A DNA stretch of 5,352 nt from Chloroflexota bacterium (lineage in GTDB: Bacteria; Chloroflexota; Anaerolineae; Anaerolineales; DRKV01): positions 1 through 5,352 of the forward strand of contig DRKV01000034.1 in assembly GCA_011051635.1 (NCBI GenBank), in the 5' to 3' direction. The stretch's first letter is position 1. The number at the start of each line of letters is the position of its first letter. Under the pieces are notes generated by a model. It saw nothing but the letters and a program-made list of their open reading frames with translations, made no database searches and had not been told where the DNA came from. The position numbers and the translations under genes are program-made. Of this stretch, positions 1 through 4,892 are shown piece after piece.

Positions 1-56
1 CACCTCATCATCTCCCCGCCTCATCATCCCGTCATTTCATCACCCCCTCACCCCCG
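1..56. repeat. Degenerate 8-bp repeat array upstream of the Nudix gene
   Basis: The 58 bases before the Nudix start codon are almost purine-free on the plus strand and fall into 8-base periods such as CACCTCAT, CGCCTCAT, CATTTCAT and CACCCCCT. The unit resembles the C-rich octamers at 1952-2015 that precede adoK, and both stretches end in a similar C-rich run ending in CC just before ATG. No Shine-Dalgarno sequence is present. The array probably continues left of the window. It may be the C-rich half of the same kind of inverted array, but that part is not visible. Confidence 0.55.
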
Positions 57-58
57 CC

Positions 59-676
59 ATGAGAATTGCTCAACCCCTCGCCTTTACCCCTGACAACATC
101 CGTGCGAAACTGGCACAGGCCCCCCAACCCGGAGAAATCAATCCCTTTCCCGCCAGCATCTTGAGCGCCTCACCGCGCCCCGCCGCTGTCCTGGTTCCCA
201 TCCTGCAAAAGCCGGATGGCTGGCACTTGCTCTACATCCGCCGCACGCGTGTGGAGCGCGACGTACACAGCGGACAGGTAGCCTTCCCCGGCGGGAGCAG
301 CGAACCCGCGGACAGCAGCCCGCGCCAGACCGCCTTGCGGGAGGCCGGCGAAGAAATCGGCCTGCCCATCTACCGCACGGAGGTCTTGGGCTGCCTGCCG
401 CGCTTCCGCACCATCAGCAATTACATCGTCACGCCGGTGGTGGCCCACATTCCCTGGCCCTTCGAGATACGCCTTTCGCGAGGCGAAGTCAGCCGCGTCT
501 TCACCATCCCGCTGGACTGGCTGGCTGCCCCCTCCAACCGCGAGGTACGCCGCCGGGTGCTGGTGGACGGACGCACCATCCCGGTGGTCTACTTCCGTCC
601 TTACGACGGTGAGGTCGTGTGGGGCGCAACGGCGCGCATCACCCTGGCCTTCTTGCAGCAAGCGGGCCTGGCCTGA
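59..676 (+). CDS. Nudix hydrolase, CoA pyrophosphatase type (NudL/YeaB-like)
   Basis: This 205-residue protein is probably a cytosolic Nudix hydrolase that splits CoA or acyl-CoA into 3',5'-ADP and a phosphopantetheine. The CoA-specific (UPF0035/NuCoA) signature is visible at about residues 57-79: LLYIRR, then Arg and His, ending in GQVAFPGG. The Nudix helix follows at 94-102 (REAGEEIGL), where E95, E98 and E99 would hold the metal ions. The usual Asp two residues after the GG is Glu here (E82), while the second Asp (D85) is kept. The C-terminal WGATAR at 188-193 is also typical of this subfamily, and the length fits. The ATG at 59 is taken because the family fold starts soon after it. It has no Shine-Dalgarno and is preceded by a C-rich octamer array. 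A promoter-like sequence begins five bases after the stop, so this gene is probably a separate unit from mtnA. Substrate specificity is inferred from motifs only. Confidence 0.92.
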   Translation: MRIAQPLAFTPDNIRAKLAQAPQPGEINPFPASILSASPRPAAVLVPILQKPDGWHLLYIRRTRVERDVHSGQVAFPGGSSEPADSSPRQTALREAGEEIGLPIYRTEVLGCLPRFRTISNYIVTPVVAHIPWPFEIRLSRGEVSRVFTIPLDWLAAPSNREVRRRVLVDGRTIPVVYFRPYDGEVVWGATARITLAFLQQAGLA

Positions 677-680
677 ACTT

Positions 681-709
681 TTGACAAGCCCTCCCAGCCG
701 TGATAAACT
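681..709 (+). promoter_or_regulatory. Candidate sigma70-type promoter for mtnA
   Basis: A perfect -35 box TTGACA (681-686) is followed after exactly 17 bases by TAAACT (704-709), which matches 4 of 6 positions of the -10 consensus. It starts 5 bases after the Nudix stop codon. Transcription would begin near 716 and leave an mtnA leader of about 140 bases. No other convincing promoter was seen between here and 858. TTGACG at 774-779 lacks a -10 box at the right distance. Confidence 0.55.
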
Positions 710-720
710 CAACGGCGCGG

Positions 721-754
721 CCTGGTTGGGTCTTTGTGCCTGACCGGGTTTTTT
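721..754 (+). terminator. Hairpin with T6 tract: Nudix terminator or mtnA attenuator
   Basis: CCTGGTT (721-727) can pair with GACCGGG (742-748), with two G-U pairs, across a 14-base loop. Six T residues follow directly (749-754). The layout is that of a weak intrinsic terminator. If the 681-709 promoter is real, this lies within the first 40 bases of the mtnA transcript and would act as an attenuator. If not, it simply ends the Nudix transcript. Confidence 0.5.
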
Positions 755-833
755 GTGCGCCTGCACGCCTGGCTTGACGAATTTCGGAGAGAAAGCGGCA
801 TCGTGATGCCACACGCAAAAAATACCTGCGTGT
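755..833 (+). promoter_or_regulatory. Hairpin-rich mtnA leader
   Basis: Between the T6 tract and the mtnA start lie three short perfect inverted repeats. GTGC/GCAC is at 755-758/763-766. GGCAT/ATGCC with a CGTG loop is at 797-801/806-810. ACACGC/GCGTGT is at 811-816/828-833, directly abutting the previous hairpin so the two could stack. No match to a SAM, SAH, TPP or cobalamin riboswitch core was recognised. The region may be a cis-regulatory leader, but the stems are short and could be chance in GC-rich DNA. Confidence 0.3.
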
Positions 834-857
834 CAACTCATATCAATTCATGGAACT

Positions 858-1898
858 ATGAGAACTGTATTCTGGGATGAGAACCGCGACGCGCTGTGCA
901 TGATTGACCAGCGCTTGCTACCGGCCAAATTCGAACTGGCCTGTTACACCGATTACCGCGCCGTAGCGCAAGCCATCACCGAGATGGTGGTGCGCGGCGC
1001 GCCCGCCATCGGGGCCGCGGCAGCCTTCGGGTTAGCGCTGGCCGCCCGTCAATCGCGCGCCGGCACCCCCGAGGGGCTGCTGGCAGACCTGCGGGAAGCG
1101 GCATCCACTTTAGGGGCGGCGCGCCCTACGGCGGTCAATCTCCATTGGGCTTTGCGCCGCATCCTGAAAACTGCCAGTGAATACCCCGGTCCGGCGGAGA
1201 AACTCCGTCAGGTGGTGATGGCCGAAGCGCAGCGCATCGCCGATGAGGACGTGGAAATCAACAAGCGCATGGCGCGCTACGGGGCGGAACTCATCGCGGA
1301 CGGCGATACCATCATCCATCACTGCAATACCGGGGCGCTGGCGACCGTGGATTGGGGCACGGCGCTGGGCGTCATCCGCACGGCGCACGAGCAGGGCAAG
1401 CGCATCCACGTCCTGGTGGATGAGACCCGCCCGCGGCTGCAAGGCTCCCGCCTGACGGCCTGGGAGTTGCAGCAGTACGGCATCCCCTTCGACATCATCA
1501 GCGACAACGCCGCGGGCTACTTCCTGCGTACCGGGCAGGCTCACAAGGTCTTCTTCGGGGCCGACCGGGTGGCCGCCAACGGGGATGTCGCCAACAAAAT
1601 CGGCACGTACATGCTGGCGCTGGCGGCGCGGGATAACGGCGTACCCGCCTACGCCGTGGTGCCCACCTCCACAATTGACCTTTCGCTGGACAGCGGCAAG
1701 CAAATTCCCATCGAAGAGCGCGACCCGGCAGAAGTGCTCAACATCCGGCGGGACGGGCAACCGCTCTCGCCGCCGGGGGCCACCGCCCGTAACCCGGCCT
1801 TCGATGTCACCCCCAACCGCCTGATTAGCGCGATTGTCACCGAAAACGGCGTGGTGTATCCGCCTTTCGAAGACGGCTTGCGCGAGGTAACGGGGTGA
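858..1898 (+). CDS. mtnA: S-methyl-5-thioribose-1-phosphate isomerase MtnA
   Basis: This 346-residue cytosolic enzyme converts methylthioribose-1-phosphate (an aldose) to methylthioribulose-1-phosphate. The step belongs to methionine salvage or to methylthioadenosine detoxification shunts. Family motifs appear in order: RGAPAIG at 46-52, [14 protein letters not shown] from 154 with the catalytic Cys C156, [17 protein letters not shown] from about 188, DNAAGYFL at 216-223, and [19 protein letters not shown] from 232 with the catalytic Asp D236. PTSTID at 269-274 and IPIEER at 283-288 follow. Full length and all key residues are present. The eIF2B-alpha-like fold makes confusion with ribose-1,5-bisphosphate isomerase possible, but the Cys and Asp motifs favour MtnA. 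The ATG at 858 gives the usual N-terminus and has no Shine-Dalgarno. A three-codon reading frame (ATG at 850) stops across this start (ATGA). The last codons (1886-1898) already belong to the octamer array that leads into adoK. Confidence 0.97.
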   Translation: MRTVFWDENRDALCMIDQRLLPAKFELACYTDYRAVAQAITEMVVRGAPAIGAAAAFGLALAARQSRAGTPEGLLADLREAASTLGAARPTAVNLHWALRRILKTASEYPGPAEKLRQVVMAEAQRIADEDVEINKRMARYGAELIADGDTIIHHCNTGALATVDWGTALGVIRTAHEQGKRIHVLVDETRPRLQGSRLTAWELQQYGIPFDIISDNAAGYFLRTGQAHKVFFGADRVAANGDVANKIGTYMLALAARDNGVPAYAVVPTSTIDLSLDSGKQIPIEERDPAEVLNIRRDGQPLSPPGATARNPAFDVTPNRLISAIVTENGVVYPPFEDGLREVTG

Positions 1899-1941
1899 TT
1901 GGGTTACGGGGTAACTGGGTAACTGGGTGACGGGGTCACGG
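1886..1941. repeat. G-rich half of inverted octamer array (7 units of GGTNAYKG)
   Basis: Seven consecutive 8-base units start at 1886, 1894, 1902, 1910, 1918, 1926 and 1934, with consensus GGTNAYKG. The fourth and fifth units are identical (GGTAACTG). The first unit and part of the second are the final codons and stop of mtnA. On the plus strand this half has seven runs of three or four G separated by 4-5 bases: 1892-1895, 1901-1903, 1908-1911, 1917-1919, 1925-1927, 1932-1935 and 1940-1942. That satisfies the canonical G-quadruplex pattern. Confidence 0.9.
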
Positions 1942-1951
1942 GTTTCCCAGT

Positions 1952-2015
1952 CCCTTACCCAGTCACCTAATTACCCAATCACCTACTCACCCAGTCACCT
2001 AATCACCCACTCACC
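1952..2015. repeat. C-rich half of inverted octamer array (8 units ending in ACC)
   Basis: Eight 8-base units start at 1952, 1960, 1968, 1976, 1984, 1992, 2000 and 2008. Each ends in ACC and most fit YANTCACC, the reverse complement of the 1886-1941 unit; CAGTCACC occurs twice. A 10-base centre (1942-1951, with GGG-TTT-CCC at 1940-1948) separates the two halves. The halves can therefore fold into a long imperfect hairpin in the mRNA between mtnA and adoK. The array ends nine bases before the adoK ATG, so the adoK ribosome-binding region is C-rich and has no Shine-Dalgarno. Confidence 0.9.
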
Positions 2016-2024
2016 CTCCCCACC

Positions 2025-2996
2025 ATGAACCAGCAAATCGTCCTCACCGGCTCCGTAGCCTACGACTACCTGATGACCTTCCCCGGCCTGTTCCGGGAAC
2101 TCATCCTGCCCGACCGGCTGGAATCCATCAGCCTGTCCTTCCTGGTGGAAGACATGACCCGGCAGCGGGGCGGCGTCGCCCCCAACATCGCCTACACCCT
2201 GGCGCTGCTGGGTGGACGCCCCAAACTGATGGCAACCGTGGGCGAAGACTTCGCCGAATACCGCGCCTGGCTCGAAGCGCGGGGCGTGGATACCTCCCTG
2301 GCGCGGGTCGTGCCCGGCAAGTTCACCGCCTCCTTCTTCGCCACCACCGACCGCTCCAACGCCCAGATTGCCAGTTTCTACCCCGGCGCAATGGCGCACG
2401 CCGCCGAACTCTCCTTCCGGGAACTGGATTCCCCGCCCGACCTGGCGGTCATCTCTCCCAACGACCCCGGCGCGATGACCGCCTACGCCGCCGAGTGCCG
2501 CGACCTGGGCATTCCCTACCTGTACGACCCCAGCCAGCAGGTGCTGCGCCTGGAGGGCGAGGAAATCCGGCGGGATATGGCCGGAGCGCACTTCTTGTTC
2601 GTCAACGACTACGAATACGGGCTGATTGAGAAGAAGACCGGCCTGAATTTGGAGAACATCCTGACCCTGGTGCATGTCCTCGTCGTGACCCGCGGGGAAC
2701 GCGGCACCGATATTTACACCGATGGGAGGAAGGTTCACGTGCCCGTCTACCCCCCGGAGCGGATTCTCGACCCCACGGGAGTGGGCGACGCTTTTCGGGG
2801 CGGCTTCCTGGCTGGATGGGTGCGCGGCTTCCCCCTGGAATTGTGCGGCAAGATGGGCGCCCTGGCCGCCACCTATTGCCTGGAGCAAACCGGAACCCAA
2901 AATCACGCCTACACCCGTCAGGAATTCGTCCGGCGCTTCCGCCAGACCTTCGACGACGACGGCCTGCTGGATGCCCTCCTGGAGGACGAAGAGTAA
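2025..2996 (+). CDS. adoK: Adenosine kinase, PfkB/ribokinase family (mycobacterial AdoK type)
   Basis: This 323-residue cytosolic kinase is predicted to phosphorylate adenosine to AMP with ATP. The sequence has the ribokinase-family N-terminus with an early Gly (TGSVAYDYL at 8-16). It then has the ligand-closing RGGVAPNIAYTLALLG stretch at 48-63 and the C-terminal PfkB signature DPTGVGDAFRGGF at 249-261 with catalytic base D255. Several stretches recall the Mycobacterium tuberculosis AdoK from memory: SLSFLVED, ASFYPGAM at 116-123, YDPSQQ at 167-172, FVNDYEYGL at 192-200 and the EQTGTQ tail. That supports adenosine rather than a simple sugar as substrate. The position after mtnA fits a salvage unit for SAM by-products: adenosine arises from S-adenosylhomocysteine, and MTR-1-P from methylthioadenosine. 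The start has no Shine-Dalgarno, and no promoter was seen in the 126-base gap, so it is probably co-transcribed with mtnA. Another nucleoside or sugar substrate cannot be excluded. Confidence 0.9.
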   Translation: MNQQIVLTGSVAYDYLMTFPGLFRELILPDRLESISLSFLVEDMTRQRGGVAPNIAYTLALLGGRPKLMATVGEDFAEYRAWLEARGVDTSLARVVPGKFTASFFATTDRSNAQIASFYPGAMAHAAELSFRELDSPPDLAVISPNDPGAMTAYAAECRDLGIPYLYDPSQQVLRLEGEEIRRDMAGAHFLFVNDYEYGLIEKKTGLNLENILTLVHVLVVTRGERGTDIYTDGRKVHVPVYPPERILDPTGVGDAFRGGFLAGWVRGFPLELCGKMGALAATYCLEQTGTQNHAYTRQEFVRRFRQTFDDDGLLDALLEDEE

Positions 2997-3000
2997 CCGA

Positions 3001-3029
3001 CCGGGAAACTCGCTCTTCCCCCTTCCCGG
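3001..3029 (+). repeat. Short hairpin just after adoK
   Basis: CCGGGAA (3001-3007) and TTCCCGG (3023-3029) form a perfect 7-bp stem with a 15-base loop, starting four bases after the adoK stop codon. No T tract follows. It may help end or protect the adoK transcript and forms the left edge of a larger C/G-run cluster. Confidence 0.45.
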
Positions 3030-3030
3030 C

Positions 3031-3093
3031 CTTCCCCCCGAGGGGCGATTCTCCCCCCTCGGGGGGAAGATGTCCGCAGGACAGAGGGGGGGA
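3031..3093. repeat. REP-like palindromic cluster downstream of adoK
   Basis: Positions 3031-3045 and 3055-3069 form a perfect 15-bp inverted repeat with core CCCCCCGAGGGG and a 9-base loop. A second hairpin, TGTCC-GCA-GGACA (3071-3083), sits inside an alternative pairing of TCCCCCCTC (3052-3060) with the G run at 3084-3092. The two large folds exclude each other. There is no T tract, so this is not a standard intrinsic terminator, although it could stop or stabilise the adoK mRNA. The look is that of dispersed intergenic REP-type repeats found after operons in many bacteria. That family membership is from memory and unverified. Confidence 0.6.
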
Positions 3094-3135
3094 CGCGTCA
3101 GTTAATTTTGACCACTACCAACTACCTGTCGTACA

Positions 3136-3197
3136 TCAAGACATCGTGCCGGGAAAAAGCACATTAACAACCGAAGAAACCCTCAAGACATCGTGCC
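3136..3197. repeat. Left IS end: two 15-bp motifs and 17-bp core
   Basis: TCAAGACATCGTGCC occurs at 3136-3150 and again, identically and in the same direction, at 3183-3197. Between them lies the 17-bp core GCACATTAACAACCGAA (3159-3175). The start-to-start distance of the two copies is 47 bases, compared with 35 at the right end. The extra 12 bases include GGGAAAAA at 3151-3158. Both copies are inside the transposase reading frame. Confidence 0.88.
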
Positions 3198-4461
3198 AAG
3201 GGCGGGCCAGGCGAGCGACCTTGGCGAGAAAAGAAGATGTCCAGCGGGCAGGCTTTTCTGGACGAGATAGAACCGGTTCAGAGAGGGGAAAGTCGTGGAC
3301 AGCCAAACGTTTCCGATGGGGTGTATCCGGAGCAGCGTCAAAGACGAGCAACTTTGCGCCCGACTTACGGAGAACAAGGGTTGCCCATACCCCTTGTCCG
3401 GGTTTGGCGTGAGGCACATCCCAGGAAACGTTGAGGAGGGAGATGGTGTTGTCGTCCAGCACTTTGCGCATGAAATGCACTTTGCCCTCATAGAGAGGGC
3501 GTTTCTGGGAAGCGGGCTGGATGTAGCCAGGGGTGCGGCGAGGCTGTCCATGTACGGTCGCAGGGGATTGTTCCTGCAAACGGCTGTGTGGCCTTTGTCG
3601 GTAGAGGGCAAAGAAGCGTTCGGCCTGGTGTTGCACGATGGAAAGGTCGCTGAGGTAGGTGTCTTCCCAAACGTGCCGGTTGTAATCCTGGTGGAAGCGT
3701 TCTACAAAGCCGTTGCTTTCGGGGTTGCGGATGGGGGAGAAGACCAGTTCTGTACCCACCAGGAGGGCCAGGCGAACCACTTTCCCCAATACGTAGGGGT
3801 GCGTAAAGCCTCCGCTGAAGCAGCCCTCGTTGTCGACCTGGGTGTACTTGGGAATTCCCAATTCCGCCCAGACCCTCAGCAGGAATGCCGCAGCATCCAC
3901 TGAACGGCGTTGGGCATAGGCCCTCCCGCTTGGATAGCGAGACACCACGTCAATCGCATTGAAACAGGCCGCCCGCTTCCCCCCTTGCAAGTAGTGCGGG
4001 ACAATATCAACCTGAATATGTTCCTGAGGTTGGGAAGCCTGTAAGTGTGGATAGTGTACGTTGGATGGCTTGCTGGGCTGGTAGGGACGCGTCATTCCTG
4101 CTTCCTGGAGCACGCGTTCAATAGATGCCTTGCTTGGCAAAGGCTGGACGCCTTGCTCCTTCAATCGGGTGCGGACAGCCTGCCCGCCAACATACTTCAA
4201 CTTTGTGCCGCTGGCTGCTTCGGCTTCCAGTGCGCTGCGGGCTGTCCGAATGGCTTGCCTTTGGGCTTCCGTCATCCGCCGGGGCGAGTGGTGTGGACGG
4301 CGAGAACGGTCTTGCAACCCCGCCCACCCTTCCGTTTCGTAGCGGGCCCGCCATTTGCGTACCCAGCGTTCACTTCTTCCCAGCGTTGCCGCAACTTCCT
4401 CTACGCTTTGGCCTGCACGGAGAAGATGTATCGCACTTTGCCGTTCTGTTATCAGGGTCAT
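3136..4461 (-). CDS. DDE transposase, IS481-like (helix-turn-helix plus integrase core)
   Basis: This 441-residue transposase appears intact. Residues 1-60 are a helix-turn-helix (SVEEVAATLGRSERWVRKW), followed by a second DNA-binding segment to about 125. The integrase (rve) catalytic core has D152 in HIQVDIVPH, D210 in TQVDNEGCF and E254 in ESNGFVERFH. D210 to E254 is 44 residues apart (43 between), longer than the usual D(35)E of IS3/IS481 enzymes. A strand-rich region follows at about 325-390. The final 45 residues look low in structure and are read straight through the left terminal repeats: the inner copy encodes WHDVLR (422-427), and the outer copy encodes GTMS and the TGA stop. The start at 4461 is supported by a strong Shine-Dalgarno (AGGAGGT) five bases upstream, unlike the host genes here. 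IS481 assignment is from domain layout; a related integrase-core family is possible. Confidence 0.93.
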   Translation of the reverse strand: MTLITERQSAIHLLRAGQSVEEVAATLGRSERWVRKWRARYETEGWAGLQDRSRRPHHSPRRMTEAQRQAIRTARSALEAEAASGTKLKYVGGQAVRTRLKEQGVQPLPSKASIERVLQEAGMTRPYQPSKPSNVHYPHLQASQPQEHIQVDIVPHYLQGGKRAACFNAIDVVSRYPSGRAYAQRRSVDAAAFLLRVWAELGIPKYTQVDNEGCFSGGFTHPYVLGKVVRLALLVGTELVFSPIRNPESNGFVERFHQDYNRHVWEDTYLSDLSIVQHQAERFFALYRQRPHSRLQEQSPATVHGQPRRTPGYIQPASQKRPLYEGKVHFMRKVLDDNTISLLNVSWDVPHAKPGQGVWATLVLRKSGAKLLVFDAAPDTPHRKRLAVHDFPLSEPVLSRPEKPARWTSSFLAKVARLARPWHDVLRVSSVVNVLFPGTMS

Positions 4462-4466
4462 TTGCC

Positions 4467-4473
4467 ACCTCCT
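4467..4473 (-). promoter_or_regulatory. Shine-Dalgarno of the transposase
   Basis: The minus strand reads AGGAGGT five bases before the ATG whose first base is 4461. It fixes the start codon. None of the three forward host genes has a comparable site. Confidence 0.8.
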
Positions 4474-4487
4474 GCCTTGGTGGCTCT

Positions 4488-4516
4488 ATTAAACCCCAGT
4501 TCCGGAACGATGTCTT
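4488..4516 (-). promoter_or_regulatory. Candidate transposase promoter overlapping the right inner repeat
   Basis: On the minus strand AAGACA (4511-4516, 4 of 6 to TTGACA) is followed after exactly 17 bases by TTTAAT (4488-4493, 5 of 6 to TATAAT). The -35 element is the central part of the right inner 15-bp repeat. Any protein that binds this repeat, including the transposase, would compete with RNA polymerase. The leader would be about 20 bases and contains the Shine-Dalgarno. Confidence 0.5.
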
Positions 4517-4553
4517 GAGGTTTCGGTTGTTAATGTGCGGAACGATGTCTTGA
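4504..4553. repeat. Right IS end: two 15-bp motifs and 17-bp core
   Basis: The minus strand carries TCAAGACATCGTTCC at 4539-4553 (outer) and 4504-4518 (inner), identical to each other and different from both left copies at one base (T for G). The 17-bp core at 4522-4538 is the exact reverse complement of 3159-3175. The two copies extend to 18 of 19 matching bases when the flanking positions (4502-4520 and 4537-4555) are included. Confidence 0.88.
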
Positions 4554-4586
4554 GGCATCACAATTAGCATCTGGTAACTCCATTTC

Positions 4587-4637
4587 TGGGCGTATGCCGC
4601 CCAACGGGGGGGATGGGCGGAGAAGAACCCATCCCCC
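4587..4637 (-). repeat. Two tandem strong hairpins, possible RNA 3' end
   Basis: GGGGGATGGG (4608-4617) and CCCATCCCCC (4628-4637) form a perfect 10-bp stem with a 10-base loop. TGGGCG (4587-4592) and CGCCCA (4598-4603) form a 6-bp stem with a 5-base loop. In minus-strand RNA they would come one after the other about 250-300 bases after the 4893-4921 promoter. No U tract follows, so termination here is only a suggestion. Confidence 0.45.
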
Positions 4638-4886
4638 ACTCGGATGCCGCCGTGCCGTCTATGACCGGGGGAGAACGGCCACGGGTGGGTTAGGTCCGTC
4701 GCGCACACGGCAGCGATTGGTGTCGTCGCCGCTCTGCCGCTGTACCGCTGTGACCGCCGCTACCGGGATTTCTCCCGCTTCCCCGGCCTGCCGGAGTGGT
4801 GAGCGTTGCTCCCGACATCACCGTGCGGGGGGCCTGCCCGCGGGCGGAGTATCGGCCTGGCGCACAGAGCAGCATTTGTTCGTGTC
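4587..4886 (-). ncRNA. Possible structured non-coding RNA, family unknown
   Basis: A near-consensus promoter points leftward into about 300 bases of GC-rich sequence without a credible gene. Several inverted repeats could form RNA stems. TGTCGGG (4883-4889) pairs with CCCGACA (4811-4817), enclosing GTGCG/CGCAC (4823-4827/4861-4865) and the palindrome GCCCGCGGGC (4836-4845). Positions 4764-4777 give, in minus-strand RNA, CGGGA-GAAA-UCCCG, a stem with a GNRA tetraloop. Two strong hairpins close the region at 4587-4637. I searched by eye for the conserved cores of RNase P RNA, tmRNA, SRP RNA and common riboswitches and found none. 6S RNA cannot be judged without folding. The outer TGTCGGG stem overlaps the expected start site, which weakens it. 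It could also be unrelated GC-rich remnant DNA. Confidence 0.3.
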
Positions 4887-4892
4887 GGGAGG

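Larger units (their letters stand above)
3136..4553. mobile_element. Complete insertion sequence with doubled terminal repeats
   Basis: The element of about 1418 bp holds one transposase gene on the minus strand. It is bounded by inverted ends, each of which contains two copies of a 15-bp motif (TCAAGACATCGTGCC at the left, TCAAGACATCGTTCC at the right) around a shared 17-bp core. It sits between the REP-like cluster after adoK and a GC-rich non-coding stretch, so it has not visibly broken a gene. No clear target-site duplication was found: the five bases outside the left end are GTACA and outside the right end GGCAT. The exact outer boundary is uncertain by a few bases. The intact gene and well-matched ends suggest a fairly recent insertion. 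The family is likely IS481-like by domain layout, but this was not confirmed. Confidence 0.85.

Noticed and set aside
774..802. Second mtnA promoter at TTGACG
   Set aside because: No acceptable -10 box is found 16-18 bases downstream; the sequence there is GGCATC and part of a hairpin.
1110..1760. Long minus-strand frames opposite mtnA, and similar ones opposite the Nudix gene and adoK
   Set aside because: Each mirrors a clearly recognised gene, is rich in Gly, His and Arg, and has no motif or ribosome site.
1886..2015. CRISPR array or direct-repeat origin
   Set aside because: Units are 8 bases with no spacers, and the two halves are inverted rather than direct, so neither a CRISPR nor an iteron origin fits.
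3295..3903. Long plus-strand frame opposite the transposase
   Set aside because: It lies entirely antisense to the well-supported DDE transposase and shows no recognisable domain; a shadow of the GC-rich coding strand.
3134..4560. CATCA at 3134-3138 and 4556-4560 as a target-site duplication
   Set aside because: The left copy overlaps the first bases of the terminal repeat and would make the two ends unequal by several bases, so a chance match is more likely.
4665..4802. Plus-strand frame ending in a RCDRRYRDFSRF-like tail, possible gene remnant
   Set aside because: It has no start or ribosome site, is only about 45 residues long, and shows no family match strong enough to call a pseudogene.
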